This document shows positions 26,862 to 36,317 of a stretch of DNA of 64,000 nt, one piece after another. The stretch covers positions 5,518,001-5,582,000 of the forward strand of contig CAWICN010000001.1 in the NCBI GenBank assembly GCA_963834725.1, read 5' to 3'. Numbering within the stretch: position 1 is the stretch's first letter; each line of letters opens with the position of its first letter. A program made the translations under genes and the position numbers. This stretch comes from PALSA-693 sp963834725. Its GTDB lineage: Bacteria > Actinomycetota > Acidimicrobiia > Acidimicrobiales > Palsa-688. The notes beneath the pieces were generated by a model. That model ran no database searches and was not told the DNA's origin. It saw nothing but the letters and a program-made list of their open reading frames with translations.

Positions 26862-29800
26862 ATGCGGATGATGGGGGCGGAGTCGGTGGCCTACCACCGG
26901 CGGACCGTCCTGGCGCGGGGTGACGACTACCCGGGCATGGCGCTGGCCTATTACGCCTCCCGGGGGAGACCCCGCTGCGCTGGGGCGGCAGCGGCGTCGG
27001 GACGTTGGGCCTGGACGGTCCGGTGTCGCCGGAGGTGTATGAGGCGATCTTCGGGCCGGGGGGCGCCTGCCACCCGGAAAGCGGGGAGCGGCTGGTGGCG
27101 GCCCGGCGGCCGGGCATGGAGCTGGTGATCTCGGCGCATAAGAGCGTGGCCGAGTTGGGGGTGACCGGCCGGGCCGAGCACATGCATCTGATCATGGACG
27201 CCGAGCGCGACGCCACCCTCGACTACCTGGACCAGGTATCCCGCACTGTGGGCGGGCGACGAGGTCGCTCCGCCACCGCGACGGCGACCGGCGGGCTGGT
27301 CTACGCGCATACTCGCCACCCCACCTCACGGGCGGGCGATCCGTGCCCTCACGATCATGTGCTGTTGGCGAACGTGGTCGAGATGCGGGATGGCCGGGGC
27401 GGGTGGAAGGCCGCGGACACGGCCTTGTGGCGGGAGCATTTGCACGCGGCCACCATGGTGGGCCGGGTCGCGGCGGCCCGGGTGGCGGTGGAGTTGGGCT
27501 ACGCCATCGAGGCAGATTCGGGCCCATCCGGGCGACTGCGGCACTGGCGGATCGCCGGGGTTCCCGACGTGGTTATCGATGTGCATTCGAAGCGGTCGGC
27601 GGAGATCGACGCCGAATGCCAGCGCCGCGGCGACCACTCGCCGCGGGCCAGGCGGTGGCGGCAAGGACCACCCGTCAGGCCAAACAGCACGGCCTTGAGG
27701 GTGAGTTGGTGGCCCAGTGGCGGGGCGAGTTGGCGTCGGTCGGCTGGCCGGTAGAGCGGCTGGCCGCCGCCATTGACAGCGCCGCTCAGGAGGTCGGTCC
27801 GCCCGCAAAGTTGACGTTGAAGAGCGTCCGGCGGATGCTCGGCGAGGTCCTCGCAGCCGACGGGGAACTGGCCCGACGGAAGGTCTTCGCCCGCCGCCAT
27901 GTGCTCGTCGAGGCGGCTCCGCGTCTGTTCGGCCAGGACCCCCGGGCGCTCGACCTTCTGGTCGGTCGGGTGCTGCAGGATCCAGAAGTGATCCCGCTAG
28001 TGGGCGTGGCCGGCGTCCGCGAACAGCCCCACCCCCTGGCGTCGGTGTTGGCCACCGAGGCCGCCATTGCCAACGCCATCGCCCGCCAGTTGGAGCGCAC
28101 CGACGCCCCCGTCGCCCTTCCTGCGGCGGTGGAGCAGGCGATCATGTCGGCGGAGAAGTCGATCGGTGCCGCCCTCTCCGCCGAGCAGCGCCAGGCCGCC
28201 GAGAGCATCTGCGGCTCGGGGCGCGGCGCTGAGCTCATTGTGGGGGTGGCCGGGACCGGCAAGACCACCTTGCTCGCCGTGGCAGCGCAAGCCTTCGAGG
28301 CGGCCGGCTGCCGGGTGGTCGGCACCGCCACTTCCGGGCAGGCGGCCCGCACCCTGGGCAGAGAGGCGGACCTCGGCGAGTCCCGCACGTTAGCCAGCCT
28401 GCTGTGGCGTCTCGATCCATGACCGGTTCGCCCTCGACGAGTGCAGCGTGGTCATCCTCGACGAAGCGGGCATGACCGAGGACGCCCATCTGGTGGCCCT
28501 CACCGCCCGCATCGAGGTCGCCGGCGCCAAGCTGGTCCTGGTCGGCGACTCCCGCCAGCTGGGGGCGGTCGGCCCTGGCGGGGCCCTCGCCGCCTTGGCC
28601 CGCCGCCACCCCGACGTTGTCCACCAACTCAGCGAAAACCGCCGCCAGCACGACGTGTCGGAGCGTCGCACGTTGGCGGAGCTGCGCGACGGCGACATCG
28701 GCAAGGCGGTGGCTTGGTACCACGACAAGGGCCGTCTCCATGCAGCGGCCGACCGGGATGTCGCCGTGCAGCAGGCCGTGGACGCCTGGGCCTGGGCCAC
28801 CGACGAGGCCGCCGGTCACCAGACGGGCCTGTATGCCTGGCGGCGGGCCAACGTGGCCGCCCTCAACCAACGGGCCCGGACCTGGATGGAAGTCAGCGGG
28901 CGGCTATCCGGACCGGAACTGACCTGTCCCGGCGGCCATGCCTACCGGGCTGGCGACCTCGTTGTTACCCTGGCGGCTGGGGCGGACGGCAGGCTGGTCA
29001 CCTCCCAGCGGGCGGTTATCACGGCCGTCGATCTGCCCGGGCAGACGCTGACGTTGCGAACCGACGACAGCCAGCCCGTGCTTGTCCGCAAAGAAGAAGC
29101 AGCCGCCGACCGCTTGGATTACGGGTACGCCATTACGGTGCACCGCTGTCAAGGATCGACGACCGGGCGGGCCCACCTCTTCGCCGATGGCGGCGGCCGA
29201 GAGCTGGCCTACGTGGCCATGTCCCGCGCCCGCCAGTCGACCCACGTCTGGACGGCGGCTGACGACCTGCCCCAAGGCGTGGATGATCTGCGCCGGGACT
29301 GGTCCACCACGGGCGCGCCTACCTGGGCCCTCGATACGGCCCTGCCGCAACCAACCACGCTCACCCGCGAGAACTTCCAGGCGCTCAGATCCGACCAGCA
29401 GGCTCGCGTCGCCGCCCTCCTGCACGCCAAAACGGCCTTCGCCGGCGACGCCGTGGTGGGCATCGGCCTGCCGGATCGGGCCGCTGGCCTGGGCCAGGCC
29501 GAAGCCCACCTGGCCCAGGCCCGCCAAGCCCGGGCCGACCTGGACACCGGTAGCGGTGTCTGCCAGACCACCGAAGCGGGCCGGGCGGTTAGGGATCTCG
29601 CCCAGGCCCGCCAAGCACGCCAACAGGCCGAGCTGGCTGCCGACCATGGCGCCCGCTGGCGGGACCGTCGCGCCGCCCAGAGGGAAAGCCGGGGTGTGGG
29701 CCCGGCGGGAGGTCGAGGCCGAGCAGCGGTGGGAAGCGAACGTTGCGCCAGTGATCAGGCGTCTCGACCAGGAGATCTCCTGCCACGAGGCCAGCCTGGA

Positions 29801-30047
29801 TGGCGCCGCTAACCGTCTCGACCGTCGGCTCGCCGCCAGCCAAATGGTTATCGGCTATGGGCTCGAACAGCAACGCCACGCCAGCAACCTCGCCCACCGG
29901 ATTGCCGCCGAGCGCGACCACCTCGACGGCATCCCCACCGCCGCCGAGGTACGACGAGCTGCCATGCGAAGGGAGCAACTCCAAGGCTTCGCGCCCGCAC
30001 CCCAGCACGAGCTCCTGGCATCACGCCCGCCCGCCATCGAGTTGTAA
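26862..30047 (+). CDS. MobF-type relaxase/helicase (TrwC/TraA-like), multiply frameshifted
   Basis: About 1,060 residues rebuilt from several frames. N-terminus: SVAYHRRTVLARGDDYPG (candidate catalytic Tyr) and ALAYYASRGETP. Relaxase metal site: HPTSRAGDPCPHDHVLLANV (His triad). The helicase part has Walker A IVGVAGTGKTTLL, Walker B SVVILDEAGM, VLVGDSRQLGAVGPGG, GYAITVHRCQGST and YVAMSRARQSTHVW. The C-terminus is a long Ala/Arg/Gln coiled region. Frame changes lie near 26970, 27640, 28415 and 29690. All motifs are in the right order, so the protein was functional recently; the breaks could be errors. It would nick and unwind the element for transfer using a host or helper conjugation pore. 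Confidence 0.88.
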
Positions 30048-30516
30048 TTGGTCGATGGCCGCCACGTTCCAAATCGCGACCGCCGGTCCGATCGGAGTGG
30101 CCAGCCAGAGCCGTCTGATCGCAGTGACGCGCCGTTACCAAGAGGGCGCTTACCAGCTCCGATCAAAGATTCCGGGGCGCTTGACAAAGTACGCAACGAG
30201 GCAGTGATCTGATCGAGCACCATCCCACAGGCCCGGCGGTAGAAGCGCCCTCGACAAAGGGATGATGGCCACGGTTATGTGACAGCGTCGCCTGGCCGCC
30301 GCTCCAATGGAAACCGTCTGGCCCCGCCTACAACCTCGCCGGGGCATGATGTTCTTAGCGCATGTCATGAGCGCCCTTGAGGGCAGATCGGTTATGGGTT
30401 GTGTATTCCGGCGCCTCGTGCACGGGTTGTTGGGATGTTCAGGCGGTCCTGGTGGGCGGATCGTACACACACGTGGCGGGCCGAGTTGGGGGGATACTTC
30501 GCCGGTTCGGAGTCTG
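30048..30516. other. 469-bp stretch without a recognisable gene
   Basis: Between the relaxase and desaturase stops (convergent). A GCCCCG/CGGGGC inverted repeat with a 13-nt loop is present near 30325-30350 but lacks a following T-run. Open frames here have no recognisable domain. Confidence 0.6.
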
Positions 30517-31662
30517 TTACGGGCCCTCGGCATCGATGGTCGGCGGCGTTTGCCTCCGGGCTCGTGGTGGCCGGCGCGGGGCGGGGGGATCCCGGCGTCG
30601 CGAAGCGGTGTTGGTGTGCGATGGCCAGTTGGCGTCGGACGCCCAGTGGAGACGCTCGAAGACGCGGATCAGAAGGGCGGAAGAGTCGATCTGGCCTCGG
30701 TCGACTCCATGCCGTGCAAGTCGGGGGTAGGCGTGGTGGGCGTTGTGCCACGAATCGCCGAAGCTGAGCAGGGCCAGCGGCGCGACGTTGGTGCTGCTGT
30801 CGCGGGTGCGGAAGGGGCGGTTGCCGAACATGTGTCCGACTGAGTTGACCGCCCAGGTGACGTGATGAACCAGGAAGATGCGCACGCCTCCGGCCCACAA
30901 CAAAGTCGCCAAAGCTCCGATGAGGGTGCCGGTCAGGAGCCATCCCAAGAAGGTGGGTAGGGCCAGGGAGAGGAGCACCCAGAGCGTCGCCGTTCGGGAG
31001 ATGATCTGCAGGTCAGGGTCGGCGAGCAGATCGGGGATCCACCGCTCGGGGTGAGATGGGTGGGTCTCGAAGAACCAGCCGAGGTGAGCGTGCCACAGAC
31101 CGCGCAGCTGGGGACAGAACCCGGTTCCGTAGCGCCAGGGAGAGTGTGGGTCCTCTGGTGTATCCGCGTAGGCGTGGTGGCGGCGATGCTGGGCGACCCA
31201 GGTGAAGGCCGATCCCTCCGCTGCCATCGATCCGGCGATGGCCAACGAGATCTTGAGCGCCCGGTTGGGACGGAAACTGCGATGGCTCAGCATCCGGTGA
31301 AAACCGACAGACAGGCCGTGGCCGGTCAGCAAGTACATCGTGGCGGCTATGGCCAGCGCCGTCCGGCTGACACCGTCGTCCCAGACCCAGGCGGCGGCCC
31401 AGACCAAGCCGGCAAATGGTAAGCCGATCAACACCAGCGCGCTCAGGCGTTGAAGCGTTCCGGCAGGAGTCGATCCTGACACGCCCCCTCGGGGCGTCCC
31501 TGCTGTCTCGTTCAATGTGTAGGTGATGGGGCACGTCCTCCGGGCCCGGCGTATGTCGAGGCCCCACCGGCAGGGGCGACGCCTTGTCACTCGCCGAAGG
31601 AGGCCGGGAGAATCCAGCCGCCATCGACTACAGTTCTCAAAGAGGGTAGCTGCATGAGACAT
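30517..31662 (-). CDS. Membrane acyl-CoA/acyl-lipid desaturase
   Basis: Di-iron fatty-acid desaturase introducing a cis double bond, which raises membrane fluidity. All three histidine boxes are seen: HRMLSH, HRRHH and HNAHH, as is TWVAQHRRHHAYADTPEDPHS. At least four hydrophobic helices are present (LVLIGLPFAGLVWAAAWVW, ATLLWAGGVRIFLV). The conserved part begins near 31460; the start is uncertain. ATG 31660-31662 gives a basic leader and overlaps the leader region of the divergent cold-shock gene. The C-terminus is Arg/Pro-rich. Together with csp it suggests a cold-response function. Confidence 0.88.
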   Translation of the reverse strand: MSHAATLFENCSRWRLDSPGLLRRVTRRRPCRWGLDIRRARRTCPITYTLNETAGTPRGGVSGSTPAGTLQRLSALVLIGLPFAGLVWAAAWVWDDGVSRTALAIAATMYLLTGHGLSVGFHRMLSHRSFRPNRALKISLAIAGSMAAEGSAFTWVAQHRRHHAYADTPEDPHSPWRYGTGFCPQLRGLWHAHLGWFFETHPSHPERWIPDLLADPDLQIISRTATLWVLLSLALPTFLGWLLTGTLIGALATLLWAGGVRIFLVHHVTWAVNSVGHMFGNRPFRTRDSSTNVAPLALLSFGDSWHNAHHAYPRLARHGVDRGQIDSSALLIRVFERLHWASDANWPSHTNTASRRRDPPAPRRPPRARRQTPPTIDAEGP

Positions 31663-31744
31663 GATTCCCTCCGGCTCCAGAGAGCCAGGCCCTGACCCGT
31701 GTGATCCCCGGGTCGAATCAGGGCAGGAAAGGAGGGGATCGCCA
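31662..31744 (+). promoter_or_regulatory. Leader of the cold-shock gene, duplicated at 34698-34780
   Basis: About 80 bp upstream of csp closely match, in inverted orientation, the leader of the broken csp copy. It includes the hairpin GGCTC-CAGA-GAGCC (31673-31686) and a second potential stem CCTGACCCG...CGGGTCGAATCAGG, then GGAGGGGATCG with the ribosome-binding site. In the other copy the stem GGCTC/GAGCC is kept while the loop changes to GAGT. This suggests a structured, possibly temperature-responsive 5' UTR. Confidence 0.6.
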
Positions 31745-31948
31745 GTGGCAACAGGCATCGTGAAATGGTTCAACGGGGAGAAGGGCTACGGCTTCATCAC
31801 CCAAGACGACGGCGGCCCTGACGTGTTCGTACACTTCAGCGCCATCTCCGGCGACGGGTACCGCAACCTCGAGGAGAACCAGAAAGTCGAGTTCGAGACC
31901 ACGCAAGGCCCCAAAGGCCTTCAGGCAAGCAACGTCACCCGCCGCTGA
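31745..31948 (+). CDS. Cold-shock protein (CspA family)
   Basis: 67-residue single OB-fold nucleic-acid chaperone. Start GTG 31745 (VATGIVKWFNGEKGYGFITQ) after AGGAGGGG. RNP1 KGYGFI and RNP2 VFVHF are both intact; it ends QASNVTRR. Divergent from the desaturase gene. A second, broken copy of the gene lies at 34438-34697. Confidence 0.96.
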   Translation: MATGIVKWFNGEKGYGFITQDDGGPDVFVHFSAISGDGYRNLEENQKVEFETTQGPKGLQASNVTRR

Positions 31949-31951
31949 GAC

Positions 31952-32050
31952 ATGGCGCGGACAAAATCAAAGTCGCCGAGGACCAGTCCTCCGAGCTCGG
32001 CTGCGCCCATCCACAGGGTCGAACTGGACGAGTGGGGACGCCATTTCTAG
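31952..32050 (+). CDS. Possible 32-residue small protein after csp
   Basis: An ATG three bases after the csp stop opens MARTKSKSPRTSPPSSAAP and ends VELDEWGRHF. Basic N-terminal half, acidic/aromatic C-terminus. Tight spacing to csp suggests co-translation, but there is no homologue I recognise and it may be a chance frame. Confidence 0.3.
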   Translation: MARTKSKSPRTSPPSSAAPIHRVELDEWGRHF

Positions 32051-32231
32051 ACCGCCGCCGTCACCCCAGACCAGTCCCCCCTAGATCGCCGCACCCCCAG
32101 TATGAATGCGAGCGCTGGCCCGTTCTGGTCCTGCTCGGGCCAGGGACATTTCGTCCCGCTAGGGTGGCCAGCCTGGATCGGGAACGGCTCGGAGACGGGC
32201 CGGAGTCGGCGGAGCAGCTCGGAGCGTTGAG

Positions 32232-32471
32232 ATGACTGAAAGCGCCAACAAGCGACGCGTCGCAGCTCAGCGCAACGACCGCAGAGCGGCCAAAAGCGAA
32301 CGACGTCAGCAACGCCGGCTGGGGGACAGCCCCGAACCCGTTGACCAAGCCGAGATCATGTCCCGGTTTCACCGTCTCAACGAGCTTCGATCGACCCGAG
32401 CGATCACAGAAGACGACTTCCAGCGCCAACGGCATGAGATCTTCGTGTCCCTCGGCCTCGAGGACCCCTAA
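32232..32471 (+). CDS. Small SHOCT-like protein
   Basis: 79 residues. A highly basic, Arg-rich N-terminus (KRRVAAQRNDRRAAKSERR) is followed by a SHOCT-like motif, IMSRFHRLNELRSTRAITEDDFQRQRHEI, a short C-terminal helix pair found at the ends of many proteins. SHOCT domains mediate oligomerisation or nucleic-acid binding. Function unknown; part of the element cargo. Confidence 0.6.
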   Translation: MTESANKRRVAAQRNDRRAAKSERRQQRRLGDSPEPVDQAEIMSRFHRLNELRSTRAITEDDFQRQRHEIFVSLGLEDP

Positions 32472-32807
32472 GCCCGTCAAACGGCCGCCGTACGTTCGGC
32501 CCCGCATCGAACTCCGGAACGCCGCACGGCCTCCGCGACCAACTCCCCCCTTAGGCCGGCGCGTCGCCGTGGGGCTGGTGACAAGCGGCCGTGGGGCTCT
32601 GACGCGGTGGCAACTCATGCAGGAAGCACGCCGAAGCCTGCCGATGGGGGTGATGGCCGAATGGTTTGGATCACGAGCATCGCTGGCTGCGCCCTCGAGT
32701 TGATCAGGTATTGTGGCCCTCTTGACGTGTCCGTTGGCGGTCTGACGCCGGGGGCAGCGGAACATGTTGGAGGTTTCTGTCCCGTTCCGTGGGAGAGACG
32801 AGGACGA
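32472..32807. other. 336-bp region upstream of the sigma factor
   Basis: No gene recognised. The sigma-factor frame is open back to 32607, but the sequence before GTG 32808 has no sigma-factor similarity. It probably holds the promoter and 5' UTR of the sigma gene. Confidence 0.55.
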
Positions 32808-33740
32808 GTGCCCGTCAAGAGCGCCCAGCCAGAGGAGGACTTGATCCGCCTCTACCTGAACGATATCGGTAAGCATGCGTTGCTCACCAAGGACGCCGAG
32901 GCCAGCTTAGCTCAGGCCATCGAGACCGGCCGCCAGGCCCGGGGCGAACTGGGCGGCGCCGAGGCGATCACCCGGTCCCGCCAGCGGGAGCTGCGCCGCC
33001 TGATCCGTGCCGGCGAGGAGGCGCGCGAGACCTTCGTCACGGCCAACCTGCGTCTGGTGGTCTCCATCGCCAAGAAGTATCAGGCCGCCGAGATGCCGCT
33101 GCTGGATCTGGTCCAAGAGGGCAACCTGGGCCTGATTCATGCGGTCGAGAAATTCGACTGGCGCAAGGGCTTCAAGTTCTCCACCTACGCCACCTGGTGG
33201 ATCCGTCAGGCCATCACCCGCGGCGTGGCCAACTCCAGTCGCAGCGTGCGCCTGCCAGTCCACGCCGGTGACCTCTTGACTCGAGTGACCAACGCCCGCG
33301 GTCGCCTGGAAGGGCAGCAGGGCCGGCGCCCGACGGTGGCGGAGCTGGCCGCCGACCTAGAGGTGGCGGAGGGCAGGGTCGCCGACATCCTGCGCCACGC
33401 CTCGGTGCCGCTGTCGCTGTCCGAGCCGCTGCGCCACGTTGGCGACGCCGAGCTGGGCGACCTCGTGGAAGACCCCGCAGCGGGGTCCCCCTTCGATGCG
33501 GCAGCCGCCGCCCTGCTGGGTGACGAGGTCAACAAGATGCTGGTGGCCCTTGACGAGCGGCAGCGGGAGATCCTCCGGCTGCGCTTCGGCCTGGACCGGG
33601 GGCAGCCGCGCACCCTCGACGAGGTCGGCGCGTGCTTCAACTTGACCCGGGAGCGGATCCGCCAGATCGAAGCCCGGGCCATGTTCAAACTGCGCCACCC
33701 GTCGCTGGACCGCGGCGCCCGCGAGCTGATCACCGGCTGA
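32808..33740 (+). CDS. Group 2 sigma-70 factor (SigB/HrdB-like)
   Basis: 310 residues, start GTG 32808 (VPVKSAQPEEDLIRLYLNDIG, region 1.2). Region 2 is RLVVSIAKKYQAAEMPLLDL, QEGNLGLIHAVEKFDWRKG, FSTYATWWIRQAITR. Region 3 is GRRPTVAELAADLEV; region 4 is LDERQREILRLRFGLDRG and FNLTRERIRQIEARA. No region 1.1, so an alternative rather than primary factor. Region 2.4 is close to housekeeping factors, so it should read -10/-35 promoters of the standard type. Its carriage on a mobile element beside stress genes suggests it drives them. Confidence 0.93.
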   Translation: MPVKSAQPEEDLIRLYLNDIGKHALLTKDAEASLAQAIETGRQARGELGGAEAITRSRQRELRRLIRAGEEARETFVTANLRLVVSIAKKYQAAEMPLLDLVQEGNLGLIHAVEKFDWRKGFKFSTYATWWIRQAITRGVANSSRSVRLPVHAGDLLTRVTNARGRLEGQQGRRPTVAELAADLEVAEGRVADILRHASVPLSLSEPLRHVGDAELGDLVEDPAAGSPFDAAAAALLGDEVNKMLVALDERQREILRLRFGLDRGQPRTLDEVGACFNLTRERIRQIEARAMFKLRHPSLDRGARELITG

Positions 33741-33835
33741 AGCCATCCCACGGCTGGGGAGGGTGGATCGCCGGCAAGACTACTGGCATTTCGTGCGCAG
33801 GATCGGACGTACGAGCGCTCAGTTATCGGCGCCGA

Positions 33836-34445
33836 TCAGTCAGCAGCAGGCTCGCTGATGGTGGTCGTCTTCTCGATGACCGCGTCGATAAAGCCATAGT
33901 CCTTGGCCTCCTCGGCGCTGAACCACCGGTCGCGGTCGGAGTCGGCCTCGATCTGCTCAACAGGCTGACCAGTGTGAAACGCGATCCGCTCTGCCAATAC
34001 CCGCTTCAGGTAGATGATCTGCTCGGCCTGGATGGCGATATCGACTGCCCGCCCCTGCATCTGGCCTAACGGCTGGTGCATCAGGATCCGGGCGTGGGGC
34101 AGGGCGAAACGCTTCCCCCGGGTGCCCGCAGCCAGCAAGAACTGGCCCATCGACGCGGCCAGGCCCATGCAGGTCGTCGCCACATCGCAGGGCACCAGCT
34201 GCATGGTGTCGTAGATAGCCAGGCCGGCTCGATCGATCCGCCCGGAGAGTTGATGAAAAGGCGGATGTCCTTTCTGGCATCTCAGCGGCGAGGACCAGAA
34301 GTTGCGCGCAGACCAGGTTGGCGGTGCTGTCATCCACCTGGGTGCCGAGAAAGATGATCCGCTCGCGGAGCAGGCGGCCATAGATGTCGGCGGCCCGGTC
34401 CAGCGGGCTGATCTGGGCGACGATGTGCGGAAACAAATCAGACAT
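33836..34445 (-). CDS. clpP: ClpP-family serine protease paralogue, frameshifted
   Basis: Proteolytic subunit of Clp. N-terminus SPLDRAADIYGRLLRERIIF is in one frame; a short piece DIRLFINSPGGSI is in another; the rest (AGLAIYDTMQLVPCDVATTC...) returns to a third. Catalytic Ser in GLAASMGQFLLAAG, His in HARILMHQPLG, Asp in ADSDRDRWFSAEEAKDYGF are all present. Two one-base changes near 34245 and 34275 rebuild a protein of about 203 residues. Chromosomal clpP copies usually neighbour clpX or tig, which are absent here, so this is an extra copy on the element. Confidence 0.88.
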
Positions 34446-34697
34446 GACCAGGACGGTACTGCCAGCCAGCTCGGAGGACTTCGACGACAGTCAGCCCGCA
34501 GGCAGTGCACGACGGGGCGGGAGCGGTCTCGGCACCCGACTCTGCGGCCTGTGGCACGGTCTCGCATTTCACCTCTTGGTCCTCGTCCAGGTTGCGGTAG
34601 CCACTGGCCATGATCGCCTTAAATGCACGAAAACGTCAGGGCCGCCCCCATGTTGGGTGATGAAACCGAAACCTTTCTCACAGTTGAACCATTTCAC
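34438..34697 (-). pseudogene. Broken cold-shock protein copy
   Basis: Starts VKWFNCEKGFGFITQ, then GPDVFVHL; after a frameshift near 34610 it continues ASGYRNLDEDQEVKCETV and a Cys-containing tail (SCTACG). The first residues MATGI are deleted and Gly of FNGEKG is Cys. Its upstream sequence is a duplicate of the leader of the intact csp. The 3' end overlaps the clpP start by 8 bp on the same strand. Confidence 0.75.
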
Positions 34698-34780
34698 TGA
34701 TAACGATCCCCTCCTCTCCTGGCCCGAATCGACGCGGGGATCAGGGGAGTCACCGCCTGGCTCACTCGAGCCGGAGGGAA
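34698..34780 (-). promoter_or_regulatory. Second copy of the cold-shock leader
   Basis: On the minus strand it reads TGATTTTCCCTCCGGCTC, GAGT, GAGCCAGG and ends GAGGAGGGGATCG, aligned along its length to the 31662 copy with roughly 80-85% identity by eye. The hairpin GGCTC/GAGCC is kept although the gene it leads is broken. Confidence 0.6.
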
Positions 34781-34942
34781 AATCATCCGATACTTGACAC
34801 CCTCAACTACAACGCCCCGCCGCCATTCCCGTGGCCACCAACGGCCGGTGGTCGGCTAGGGTCGCCCGTCTGGCGCTTGCGGGCGGGCCCACCCGCTCAG
34901 GGCCCACACTCTCGCCATTGGGGCCGTAGGCAAAGGAGCGGC

Positions 34943-35386
34943 ATGGCCCGCAACAGCAAGACCCGCACCAAGAAGAAGTCGAGTCCCAAGCCGACCCCGG
35001 CCGACAGCAAGGGCCGCGTTCGGCGGGGTCGACGCCGGGTATGCCAGTTCGGCGCCGAACAGTCCGAGTGGGTGGACTACAAGGACATCAACGTCTTGCG
35101 ACGGTATATGAACGATCGAGGTCGAATAAGAGCTCGCGGCGCCACCGGGACCTGCAGCCAGCATCAACGCGACATCGCCGTTGCCATCAAAACCGCCCGG
35201 GAACTAGCACTACTGCCCTACGCCGTGCGCACCCTCGCGCCCGGCGCGGGCGAGCGGCGCGGTGCTTCCCGCCAAGACCGTCCGTTCCCGCGCCCATCAG
35301 ACCCGCCGGGCCCAGAAACGGCGGCAGCCCCTGAACCGGCGGCCCCGCCCGAAGAGGAAGAGACCGACGCCCCGATGGTCTCCTGA
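34943..35386 (+). CDS. Ribosomal protein bS18 paralogue with acidic C-terminal extension
   Basis: 147 residues, start ATG 34943 after AAAGGAG. Residues about 28-95 are bS18: RRRVCQFGAEQSEWVDYKDI, LRRYMNDRGRIRARGATGTC, QHQRDIAVAIKTARELALLP. The normal Zn-binding CxxC near the start is reduced to a single Cys (VCQFG). A basic N-terminal tail and a 50-residue Pro/Glu-rich C-terminal extension are additions. It is not in the usual rpsF-ssb-rpsR operon, so it is an extra copy, perhaps a stress or Zn-limitation variant. Confidence 0.85.
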   Translation: MARNSKTRTKKKSSPKPTPADSKGRVRRGRRRVCQFGAEQSEWVDYKDINVLRRYMNDRGRIRARGATGTCSQHQRDIAVAIKTARELALLPYAVRTLAPGAGERRGASRQDRPFPRPSDPPGPETAAAPEPAAPPEEEETDAPMVS

Positions 35387-36317
35387 GCGCCGCCGAGGAA
35401 CCGTCGGCCCTTGAGGAGGGCGCCGGTAGTCGCCATCGGAGTAGCGGAGCTCTCTCAATGCTGCTCGTAGAATCTCGCGGACCGGTTGGCAAGTGATGTC
35501 CGAAACGGGCGCCGATCCGGCCAGAGTTGGCGGATCACCCCTCGAGACCGAAGCGCAGGCTTAGGATCGCGGTTCGCGCCCGTGACCACACGACACCAAC
35601 CGGGCGTCGAACTCGGCGGACCAACGGCGAGAACGTGCAACATAGAACGGAGCGCGCGCTGGCTGACATACCCGAGAAGATGCCGCCGGCCAGTCGTGCC
35701 CTGGCGCCTGGCCGCATCCCTCGTGTCTCCCATTGGAGGTTCGTCGCGGCGGATCTGACCAGTAGATCCGTTGCCGGACTGACGGCTGGCGCCGGGATCG
35801 CTCTGCTGCGGCCTTGCGTCCGTTGGCCGGCCCGTGCCAGTGGACGCGCGGCGGTGGCGCCGGGCCGCCCGTTCCCGGCGCCAGTCGTCTCGAACATCTG
35901 AAGACTCGGGGTGCCGTCCCGCAGCCGTCCCCTAACCCACGCCACCCTTGGTCGCTCGGACCGCATAGAGATAAGTGCCCGTCGGTGGGGGTCAGCGCTC
36001 CCGGCGGCTCACGGATGACTCCCCCGTGGCCGGGCTTCCCGTCACATTGTCCTGGCCTCAAACGCCCGGACCGTCAAGGCAGTTACTCGCACCTGACCTC
36101 GTGCGGGGTCGAGCCCCCGAGCGTCACTTTCTACACGTCGATTCCCACCTGAGCAGCGGTCCGGTCGAGCAGGTCCGAATCGGTCGTGACCGCGATCGGA
36201 GCACCCAGCGCTACGTCGGCGGCAACGGCCTCCGCGGGGAGCACGTTCGGCTGACCAGGGAGAGCCGCCATCACCGGCACGAGTCGCCCATGAGTTTCAA
36301 GCCAATGCTCGGTGGGA

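Noticed and set aside
35527..35966. Overlapping open frames on both strands at the element's right end
   Set aside because: No recognisable domain, no good ribosome-binding site; recorded as gene-free sequence.
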